A stretch of DNA of 6,146 nucleotides from NCBI GenBank assembly GCA_035545255.1, contig DASZYR010000178.1, forward strand, positions 1 through 6,146, in the 5' to 3' direction. The notes under the pieces are model-generated. The model worked only from the letters and a program-made list of their open reading frames with translations, did not search any database and was not told the DNA's origin. Of the stretch, positions 1 through 5,573 are shown piece after piece (within the stretch, counting starts at the first letter, position 1; each line of letters opens with the position of its first letter). This DNA comes from Dokdonella_A sp035545255. Lineage in GTDB: Bacteria > Pseudomonadota > Gammaproteobacteria > Xanthomonadales > Rhodanobacteraceae. The position numbers were made by a program, and so were the translations under genes.

Positions 1-13
1 TTCTACGGCACGT

Positions 14-1327
14 TCAGCGGACGCCGGCTTCCTGGTTGAACGCCGCGATCGCGACGATCAGCGCCGTCAGCGCTTCGCGCTCGACGTCGGTCAGATACGG
101 ATTCCAGACATCCATCAGCATGACGACGCGCGTCTTCGCGCTGCGGTTCCACGCCTCGTGCTCGAACGTGTCGTCGAACGTGAAGCACCGCCCCTCTTCC
201 CAGCCGTGCGATTCGCCGCTGACGTCGAGCGCGAGATCGCCCTCGGGAACGACGAGCGCGAGATGCGTGACGAGCCGCGTGTTCGTGACGCCGCGGTGCG
301 GAAGGATGTGCGAGCCCGGCGTCAGCACCGAATAGCAGACTTCGGGCGAATGGTCCGGCACGTCGCAGAGCGGCACCGATCCGAGCGCGGCCGATGTCTC
401 GGGACAGCGGCGATGATTTTCCTCGTAGCGCTTGCCGTGCCGGAAGAAGAAGAACGCGTTCCAGACCGGGCGTCCGTTCGTGTTCTCGAGATGGCCCTCG
501 AGCTGCTCGTCGTCGAAGTGTCCGAGGAACGGCTCGAAACCGCTGTCCTCGGCGAGCACGGCCAGCATTTCGTCGCGGATCGCCGCGCTCTTCGCTTCGA
601 GCGCGCCGTACCACGGAAACAGCGCCGGCTCGAAGAAGCGCGGCGAAGGCAGATCGGGAAAATAGAGGAACTTCGGCCGCTGCATCGGCTCGGCGTAGTT
701 CGTCGGCAGATCGCCGAGATACGTCGCGAGGCATTTCTCGACGCGCGTCATCGCCGCCGCGCCGTGGCGCGCGCGAAGCGGTGCGAGGGTCTCCGCGAAA
801 AGGCGCCGGCGTCCCGCCGCGACCGTTCGCACCGCGTGCAGCACGACCGGACGAAGGCCCGGCGCGGTGGTCGCGTCGCTCAGCCACTGCCCGGCGCTCT
901 GCGCCGCGAAGATTCCGCCGAAATAGAGCGGCAGCGCGTCTTCGGCGCGTCCCGCGCGTTCGAGCGCCTCGGCCAGACGCAGGCGGATCAGCGGAAGGTC
1001 CGGCGCGAGCGCGAGCGCCTTGCGCAGGGCTTCGATGGCGTGGTCGAGACGGCCGAGCGCGGTGTTCGTGACGCCGAGGTTCGTCAGCGTGACCGGATCG
1101 TCCGCACGCGCGCCGCGCGCGCGCTCGAGCAGCGCGAGCGCCTGCGCGTAACGGCCGCGCTCGTGCGCGCAGATCGCGACGAAATTGAGCGCGTCGACCT
1201 CGCCCGGCGATTCGCGCAGGATCTCGAGGAACGCCTGCTCGGCTTCGAGGATCCGGCCGCTGTCGGCAAGGCTTCGCGCGGCGTCGATGCGTGCCGCGAT
1301 GGGCGACGGAGTAGAAGTTTCAGTCAT
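14..1327 (-). CDS. TPR protein fused to aspartyl/asparaginyl beta-hydroxylase (2OG-Fe(II) oxygenase) domain
   Basis: Predicted 437-aa cytoplasmic protein with no signal peptide or membrane segment. Residues about 11-135 form three to four TPR-like helical pairs (for example GRLDHAIEALRKALALAPD at 92-110). A linker follows, then an AspH-type domain at about 213-412. Compared with remembered human AspH, the metal-binding histidines align with H344 (in LPHRGVTN) and H390 (in DDTFEHEAWN). The 2-oxoglutarate contacts Ser668, His690 and Arg735 align with S333, H355 and R400. The position of Arg688 is V353 here. The family hydroxylates Asp/Asn side chains in proteins, or lipids in the LpxO branch, using O2 and 2-oxoglutarate; the substrate here is unknown and the TPRs may recruit it. 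The ATG has no obvious Shine-Dalgarno, but the N-terminus runs naturally into the first TPR. The gene follows the PEBP gene after a 187-bp gap holding an inverted repeat, so it may be a separate unit. The domain call is strong; the function is open. Confidence 0.93.
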   Translation of the reverse strand: MTETSTPSPIAARIDAARSLADSGRILEAEQAFLEILRESPGEVDALNFVAICAHERGRYAQALALLERARGARADDPVTLTNLGVTNTALGRLDHAIEALRKALALAPDLPLIRLRLAEALERAGRAEDALPLYFGGIFAAQSAGQWLSDATTAPGLRPVVLHAVRTVAAGRRRLFAETLAPLRARHGAAAMTRVEKCLATYLGDLPTNYAEPMQRPKFLYFPDLPSPRFFEPALFPWYGALEAKSAAIRDEMLAVLAEDSGFEPFLGHFDDEQLEGHLENTNGRPVWNAFFFFRHGKRYEENHRRCPETSAALGSVPLCDVPDHSPEVCYSVLTPGSHILPHRGVTNTRLVTHLALVVPEGDLALDVSGESHGWEEGRCFTFDDTFEHEAWNRSAKTRVVMLMDVWNPYLTDVEREALTALIVAIAAFNQEAGVR

Positions 1328-1388
1328 GTGGAAAATGCCGATGGACCGCGATCAATGCCAGCGTGATGTTCCGTGATACGTCGGATGA

Positions 1389-1437
1389 TTTGCCTGCTAC
1401 GTCGTCCCGGCGAAGGCCGGACGACGAAGCAGGGAAA
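1389..1437. repeat. Imperfect inverted repeat (REP-like hairpin) between the PEBP and hydroxylase genes
   Basis: The left arm reads TTT-g-CCTGCT-a-CGTCGTCC-c-GGC and the right arm GCC-GGACGACG-a-AGCAGG-g-AAA, around a GAAG tetraloop. This gives about 20 pairs, interrupted by one A/A mismatch, one G/G mismatch and a single bulged C. The core CGTCCCGGCGAAGGCCGG resembles short palindromic repeats scattered between genes in many high-GC proteobacteria (recalled, not searched). Neither strand has a T-run after the stem, so it is not a canonical intrinsic terminator. It could still protect the 3' end of the PEBP operon mRNA or weaken read-through. The structure is seen directly; membership in a dispersed repeat family is inferred. 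Confidence 0.7.
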
Positions 1438-1460
1438 GGGCTTCGCGACGAGACCGTTCA

Positions 1461-1489
1461 AAATTACCGACGAAAGCCCATGCTCGCAA
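1461..1489 (-). promoter_or_regulatory. Weak candidate promoter for the TPR-hydroxylase gene
   Basis: On the minus strand TTGCGA (1484-1489) lies 17 nt before TAATTT (1461-1466) in the least GC-rich part of this gap. The matches to sigma-70 consensus are only about 4/6 and 3/6. If used, the transcript would carry the whole 1389-1437 hairpin in its 5' leader, about 130 nt before the ATG. No better pair was seen closer to the start. This is a tentative call. Confidence 0.2.
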
Positions 1490-1514
1490 GAAACCGCGAC
1501 GCCTCGCTCGCGCC

Positions 1515-2147
1515 TCAACGCCGCAGCGCGGCGTTCAGCGTGTACGTTCCCGCGAGCTCGGCCATCGCCAGAACATGACCCTTCATTGCCGCGAGCGCAT
1601 CGGCGGCCGTGAAGCGTCCATCGACACCGAGCGAGGGCACGTCGAGCGCGTAGACGCGAAACCGATAGTGGTGCACGAGATCGTCGTTCCAGGGAGGACA
1701 CGGACCGTCGTAACCACGATAGTCGCCGGCCATCGCCGCATCGCTCGCGAACCAGCCGGTGTAGTCGTTGACGCCCTGCTTCGCGCCCGGCGGACCGACC
1801 GGATCCTGCTTGCCGTGCGCGACGACGCCGTCGGCACAGCTGGCTGCGCCGAGCTCGCGGCACTCGGCCGGAATGTCGATCATGACCCAGTGAAAGAAAT
1901 CCGTCCGCGGCAGCGACGCCGAAACGTGGCGGCCTTCCTGGTTGACGTCGTCGCCCTTCGTCGGCACATCGGTGTCGACGACGACGAGCGCGAACGAGCG
2001 CGTGCCGGACGGTACGTCGGACCACGCGAGATGCGGATTCCGGTTCGGCGCGAGCACGACCGGCTCGCCGGCCGGGCCGGGCTTGCCGAACGCGAACTCC
2101 TCGGGAATCGGCTGCATCGGCTCGATGCCGTCGCTGCGAATGCGCAT
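1515..2147 (-). CDS. YbhB/YbcL family Raf kinase inhibitor-like (PEBP) protein
   Basis: 210-aa protein of the phosphatidylethanolamine-binding protein fold, apparently cytoplasmic as no signal peptide is seen. Family signatures in order are NPHLAWSDVPSGTRSFALVVVD at 37-58 with the DTDVP form of the DPDAP motif, HWVMIDIP at 86-93, and YDGPCPPW (146-153) followed by the H-Y-F-VYALD strand at 159-169. The C-terminal helix includes AMKGHVLAMAELAGTY. The fold has an anion/ligand pocket built from the DPDxP, HW and GPCPP segments. Bacterial members have no settled biochemical role; E. coli YbhB and YbcL are the named relatives. At 210 aa it is longer than YbhB (about 158 aa), with extra sequence around 62-82 and 96-130. 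It starts 10 nt after the dehydrogenase stop with a good RBS, so it is very probably co-transcribed with the two genes upstream. It is the last gene of that tight cluster. The family is certain; the cellular role is not known. Confidence 0.95.
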   Translation of the reverse strand: MRIRSDGIEPMQPIPEEFAFGKPGPAGEPVVLAPNRNPHLAWSDVPSGTRSFALVVVDTDVPTKGDDVNQEGRHVSASLPRTDFFHWVMIDIPAECRELGAASCADGVVAHGKQDPVGPPGAKQGVNDYTGWFASDAAMAGDYRGYDGPCPPWNDDLVHHYRFRVYALDVPSLGVDGRFTAADALAAMKGHVLAMAELAGTYTLNAALRR

Positions 2148-2152
2148 GGAGA

Positions 2153-2158
2153 CCTCTT
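2153..2158 (-). promoter_or_regulatory. Ribosome binding site of the PEBP gene
   Basis: AAGAGG lies 5 nt upstream of the ATG at 2147 and directly abuts the dehydrogenase stop codon (TGA followed by AGAGG). It supports the chosen start and suggests that ribosomes ending on the dehydrogenase reinitiate here. Confidence 0.7.
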
Positions 2159-3279
2159 CAGGAATGCGGCGGCGCCGGAGCGGCGTAGCTCACGCGATAG
2201 ACGACGTTGGCCGAATCGTCGGCGACGAGCAGCGCGCCGTCGGGCATCACGAGAACGTCGGCGGGACGTCCGGAAACCTTCTCGTCGCGCAGGAATCCTT
2301 CGACGAGCGGCTCATACGCCTTCACTCGATCGCCGTCGAGCTTGACGCTCATGACGCGATAGCCCGATTTCTTCGTGCGGTTCCACGAGCCGTGCTCGGC
2401 GATGATCGCCGCACCGCGATATTCCGGCGGGAACATCGTGCCGGTATAGAAGCGCATGCCGAGCGAGGCGACGTGCGCGCCGAGCTTCAGCACCGGCGGC
2501 ACGTAATCGCCGCACGACTTGCCCTTGCCGAAATCGGGATCGAGCGTGTCGCCTTGATGGCAGTACGGATAGCCGAAATGCTCGCCGGATTTCGTCACAT
2601 GGTTCAGCTCGTCGGAAGGCAGATCGTCGCCGAGCATGTCGCGGCCGTTTTCGGTGAACCAGAGCGAGTTCGTGCCGGGCTGCCAATCGAAGCCGACGGA
2701 ATTGCGCACGCCGAGCGCGACGTCCTGCCAGTCCGATCCGTCGGGCTTCATGCTGATGATCTTGCCATGGTCCTTGCCGGGATCGCAGATGTTGCACGGC
2801 GCGCCGATCGGCACGTACAGCCGTCCGTCCGGGCCGAACGCGATGAATTTCCAGCCGTGGTGCGTTTCCTTCGGCAGCTTGTCGGTGACGACCTCGGGTT
2901 GCGGTGGCGCGTCGAGATGCGATTCGATCGCGGGCAGCCTGATGATGCGGCTGACCGCGGCGATGTAGAGATCGCCGTCGTGGAACGCGACGCCGCTCGG
3001 CATCTCGAGCCCGCTTGCAACGACGACGACGCGCTCGGCGCGGCCGTCGCGGTCGGCGTCGATCAGCGCGCGCACCGAGCCGTCCTCCTGGGAGCCGGCG
3101 AAGACCGTGCCTTTCGCGCCCAGCGCGAGCTCGCGCGCGTTCGTGACGCCGCCCGCGTAGACGTCGATGCGAAAACCCGGCGGCAGGCGCAGTTGCGAAA
3201 GATCCGCGGATCTCGCGCCGGCGCAACCGGTCGCACCGGCGCACAGCGCAGCGAGCAGCAGGAACCGAACGAGTTTCAT
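2158..3279 (-). CDS. PQQ-type sugar/sorbosone dehydrogenase-like lipoprotein
   Basis: 373-aa beta-propeller protein of the soluble glucose/sorbosone dehydrogenase superfamily (COG2133-like). The N-terminus MKLVRFLLLAALCAGATGC is a lipoprotein signal peptide, with cleavage expected before C19, so the product should be anchored and face the periplasm. Aligned by motif to soluble PQQ glucose dehydrogenase, H141 (HGWKFIAFGPDG) matches the catalytic His144, and R192-N193 (GVRNSVGFDW) match Arg228 and Asn229 of the cofactor pocket. Other family blocks are GAPCNIC (159-165), LWFTENGRD, HFGYPYCH and EHGSWNR. C162/C165 and C240/C256 could form disulfides in the periplasm. It probably oxidises a sugar or aldose-type alcohol with PQQ; the substrate cannot be read from sequence. 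The open frame extends upstream to 3972, but that part runs antiphase to the TPR gene's coding frame. The ATG at 3279 has GGAGG upstream and starts the signal peptide, so it is the real start. The ATG overlaps the preceding TGA as ATGA. Confidence 0.93.
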   Translation of the reverse strand: MKLVRFLLLAALCAGATGCAGARSADLSQLRLPPGFRIDVYAGGVTNARELALGAKGTVFAGSQEDGSVRALIDADRDGRAERVVVVASGLEMPSGVAFHDGDLYIAAVSRIIRLPAIESHLDAPPQPEVVTDKLPKETHHGWKFIAFGPDGRLYVPIGAPCNICDPGKDHGKIISMKPDGSDWQDVALGVRNSVGFDWQPGTNSLWFTENGRDMLGDDLPSDELNHVTKSGEHFGYPYCHQGDTLDPDFGKGKSCGDYVPPVLKLGAHVASLGMRFYTGTMFPPEYRGAAIIAEHGSWNRTKKSGYRVMSVKLDGDRVKAYEPLVEGFLRDEKVSGRPADVLVMPDGALLVADDSANVVYRVSYAAPAPPHS

Positions 3280-5360
3280 GGCGCCTCCAGGAACGCGAAC
3301 GCTTCGGCCATCGCGCCGACGTAGCGTTGCGAATGTCCGCGCGGGAACTGCACCGGAAGCCCGCCGAGCCCGCGCGAGACGGCGGCGAGATTCGTGCCCG
3401 GCTGCAACGCGTCGATGCCGAGGAAACGGGCGAGTTCGACCCCGTTCGCCGGCGGATCGTCGAGCAGTGCATCGGCATCGACGACGAGCCGCCTCGGCTC
3501 GTCGAGCGCATCGGCGTAATGGATGTGCTCGCGCGCGCGGTACAGCCATTGCGAAAACGTCGGCAAGTCCGCGCACGGGAATCCCTGCGCCCAGCCGAAC
3601 GCGAGCCAGTTCAGGAGGGCATCGCGCGGATCGCGCTCGACGATGACGAGCCGAGTGCCGGGAAACGCGCGCCGCACGAGCGCAAGCAGATGCGCATCCC
3701 AGCGCGGCAGCCAGTCGACGATCGTGCGATCGAGCGGAACTTTCGCGAGCCGGAGCGCCGCGAGGTAGCGCTCGCGCAAGGCTTCGCGATCGGCTTCGGC
3801 AAGCTCGCCGCAGTAATAGGGGAATCGCGGCTGTTCGAAATCGTCGTCGCGTTGCGGAGCGGCGACGCGATCGCGCAGCACGGTCAGTCCCGGCTGGTCC
3901 GCGAGCAGCGCCGCCACGCGTTCGACGCCGCTGCCGGGCGTGCCGAGCAGCAGGACCGGCGCGTGCGGCCACGCCGCCTCGGCCGGCTCGACCAGCGCGC
4001 GCTCGAGCGCCGGATGCGGCACGTCGAGCGGCGGCATCGACGCCGGGATGTCCTGCTGCGCCTGCCGGAAGCAGCGCACGGCCTCGTCGGTCTCGCCGGC
4101 ACGATCGTGCAGCAGGCCGAGATAGTTCATGCGCTGACGTTCCTGGCCCCTTCTGAGCGGCAAACCGGCCATGTCCTCGAGGATGCGCCGCGCGCCGTCG
4201 TCGTCGCGTGCGCGCATGCGCGCACGGGCGCGCACGAACAGCATCTCGGGCTCGTTCGGCCAGGCGCGAAGCACGAGCGTCGCGGAACGGTCGGCGGAAT
4301 CGACGAGACCCAGACGCTCCTCGATCAGCGCGATGCGCGACTGCGCCTGCATGTCGCCGGGATTGCGCGCGGCGAGCGAGCGCCAGCCGGAAAGCGAATC
4401 CGCCAGACGGCCGATCAGCATCAGGAGATCGGCGCGCGCGGTCAGCACTTCGTGATCGTCCGGCGCGAGCGCGAGGTAATCGTCGTACGCGGCGATGGCT
4501 TCGTCGTTGCGCCCCGCGCGCATCAGCGACCAGGCCAGCGCGCGCGCCGGCGTCGACTGCTTCGGATCGATCGCAAGCGCCGCGCGATATTCGGCGATGG
4601 CGTCGTCGTGGCGCTCCTCGGCACGCGCGACGTCGCCAAGACCGACATGCCCGGCCGACTCCGCGCCCGGAATTCCGAGCAGCTTGCCGTAGTGCGCCTC
4701 GGCCTCGCGCATCCGCCGCGCCTTCAGCGTCAGCGAGCCGAGCGCGTGCCGCGCCGCGACGAAATCGGGCTTGACGCGCAACGCATTCTCGAACGCCTTC
4801 TCGGCGAACGCGCCGGTGCCGCGACGCGCAAACGCACGCCCGAGCGTCATCTGTATCGTCGGGTCGTTCGGCACCAGATCGGCCGCGCGCCCGAGATGCC
4901 GCAGCGCCGCGTCGAGATCGTCGCGCTCGAGCAGAAGCGCGCCGAGGCCGGCCAGCGCCTGCGCGTCCTCGCCGGCGCGAAGCGCGACGCGGAAATGCCG
5001 CTCGGCGTCTTCGCTCTCGCCGCGCAGCAGCGCGATCTGGCCGAGCCCGGCGTGCGCCGTGCCGATGTTGGGATCGAGCGCGAGCGCCTTTTCGTAGTGC
5101 GCGCGCGAAGCGTCGAAGTCGGCGGCCTGGAATCGCAGCGTGCCGAGCGTCAGCTCGATCGCGGCGGTTTCCGGCGCGAGCGCCTGCGCGCGGAGCAGCA
5201 GGTCTTCGGCCTCGGCGCTCGCACCGCGCTGATGACGCAGGAGGCCGAGCAGATGCAGCGCCTCGGCATCGTCCGGTTCTCCGGCGAGGTGCGCGCGATA
5301 GCCTTCTTCGGCCTCGTCGAGACGGCCGAGACGATGGTGTTCGATCGAATCTTTCAGCAT
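3276..5360 (-). CDS. TPR array protein with degenerate C-terminal sulfotransferase-like domain
   Basis: 694-aa protein without signal peptide or membrane segment. Residues 1 to about 435 hold roughly eleven to twelve TPR units with the usual W/L-G-Y/A-P spacing (for example DASRAHYEKALALDPN at 83-98 and DDAIAEYRAALAIDP at 252-266). Residues about 466-690 resemble the sulfotransferase fold. A P-loop-like 5'-phosphosulfate segment VLLLGTPGSG lies at 469-478 and the 3'-phosphate segment LVIVERDPRDALLNWLAFG at 571-589. The canonical GxPRSGT is changed: Arg is G476 and Thr is V479. The 3'-phosphate Ser is N584, while R576 and PRD are kept. PAPS binding is therefore doubtful; a divergent active subfamily or a binding-only domain are both possible. 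The ATG at 5360 lacks a clear Shine-Dalgarno, but the first residues already form the TPR opening (GRLDEAEEGYRAHLAGEPDD). It heads the three-gene cluster; its stop overlaps the dehydrogenase ATG. TPR plus sulfotransferase fusions are common in Xanthomonadales, usually of unknown substrate. Confidence 0.9.
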   Translation of the reverse strand: MLKDSIEHHRLGRLDEAEEGYRAHLAGEPDDAEALHLLGLLRHQRGASAEAEDLLLRAQALAPETAAIELTLGTLRFQAADFDASRAHYEKALALDPNIGTAHAGLGQIALLRGESEDAERHFRVALRAGEDAQALAGLGALLLERDDLDAALRHLGRAADLVPNDPTIQMTLGRAFARRGTGAFAEKAFENALRVKPDFVAARHALGSLTLKARRMREAEAHYGKLLGIPGAESAGHVGLGDVARAEERHDDAIAEYRAALAIDPKQSTPARALAWSLMRAGRNDEAIAAYDDYLALAPDDHEVLTARADLLMLIGRLADSLSGWRSLAARNPGDMQAQSRIALIEERLGLVDSADRSATLVLRAWPNEPEMLFVRARARMRARDDDGARRILEDMAGLPLRRGQERQRMNYLGLLHDRAGETDEAVRCFRQAQQDIPASMPPLDVPHPALERALVEPAEAAWPHAPVLLLGTPGSGVERVAALLADQPGLTVLRDRVAAPQRDDDFEQPRFPYYCGELAEADREALRERYLAALRLAKVPLDRTIVDWLPRWDAHLLALVRRAFPGTRLVIVERDPRDALLNWLAFGWAQGFPCADLPTFSQWLYRAREHIHYADALDEPRRLVVDADALLDDPPANGVELARFLGIDALQPGTNLAAVSRGLGGLPVQFPRGHSQRYVGAMAEAFAFLEAP
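3284..3288 (-). promoter_or_regulatory. Ribosome binding site of the dehydrogenase gene, inside the end of the TPR gene
   Basis: GGAGG sits 4 nt before the ATG at 3279, within the last codons of the upstream TPR-sulfotransferase-like gene. Together with the ATGA stop/start overlap at 3276-3279 it indicates translational coupling. It also fixes the dehydrogenase start against the longer open frame. Confidence 0.75.
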
Positions 5361-5396
5361 GTCGGATCGGATGGATGCGCTCGCTGGCTACGGCGT

Positions 5397-5427
5397 GCCC
5401 GGCGGAGCCGCGAGCAGGCTACCGGGC
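5397..5427. repeat. Leader hairpin upstream of the TPR-sulfotransferase-like gene
   Basis: GCCCGG (5397-5402) pairs with CCGGGC (5422-5427), and nested inside AGCC (5406-5409) pairs with GGCT (5417-5420). The two helices are separated by an asymmetric internal loop. An alternative pairing, GCTCGC (5379-5384) with GCGAGC (5410-5415), competes with it. No T-run follows on either strand, so a terminator is unlikely. If transcription starts near the candidate -10 at 5495, this lies in the 5' leader, 37-67 nt before the ATG. In DNA this GC-rich, weak structure can occur by chance. Confidence 0.3.
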
Positions 5428-5494
5428 TTCGTCCGCCGAGCCTGACGTTGCGGAAGGAAGCCTCTGCGCGTCGGAGCGGCAATACGACGGCGCG

Positions 5495-5500
5495 ATTATG
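5495..5500 (-). promoter_or_regulatory. Candidate -10 box for the TPR/dehydrogenase/PEBP operon
   Basis: CATAAT on the minus strand (5/6 match to TATAAT) sits in an otherwise GC-rich gap, in the context GGGCATAATCGCGCC. The hexamer 17 nt upstream (5518-5523) reads CGAACC and is a poor -35, so a regulator or extended contacts may be needed. It lies about 135 nt before the ATG at 5360 and is the only good -10-like element in the gap. Confidence 0.45.
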
Positions 5501-5512
5501 CCCGATGCGCGC

Positions 5513-5537
5513 GCAACGGTTCGCGAACGGCAACGGT
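5513..5537. promoter_or_regulatory. Possible operator: palindrome GTTCGCGAAC flanked by direct repeats
   Basis: A perfect 10-bp palindrome, GTTCGCGAAC, occupies 5519-5528. It overlaps two copies of GCAACGGT (5513-5520 and 5530-5537) whose starts are 17 bp apart. The cluster covers the place where the -35 box of the CATAAT promoter would be, a typical spot for a repressor or activator. No regulator gene is in the window, so this is a positional inference. Confidence 0.3.
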
Positions 5538-5573
5538 CGTCCCCTCCGCGGCGCCCTTCCGTGATCGCGCCCG

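Noticed and set aside
158..1366. 402-codon plus-strand open frame opposite the hydroxylase gene
   Set aside because: Arg-rich antisense shadow with no motif; the minus strand holds a full AspH active site.
1942..3324. 460-codon plus-strand open frame opposite the dehydrogenase and PEBP genes
   Set aside because: It spans two convincing minus-strand genes and the boundary between them, and has no domain of its own.
3280..3972. Upstream in-frame extension of the dehydrogenase (604 aa in total)
   Set aside because: The extra 231 residues are Arg/Ala-rich and overlap the coding region of the TPR gene; the signal peptide and RBS place the start at 3279.
5371..5445. Short plus-strand frame (24 codons, ATG at 5371) in the intergenic gap
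   Set aside because: No RBS, no promoter on that strand, and it runs through the hairpin sequence.
3327..5564. 745-codon plus-strand open frame opposite the TPR-sulfotransferase-like gene
   Set aside because: The composition is Arg/Glu-rich with no recognisable domain, it mirrors the real gene's GC-rich codons, and the opposite strand encodes clear TPRs and a sulfotransferase-like fold. Long antisense frames are expected at this GC content.
5541..5573. Possible terminator after the YheT-family gene (GGCGC/GCGCC pairing)
   Set aside because: The stem is only 5 bp with a 12-nt loop and no T-run, so it is within chance for this composition.
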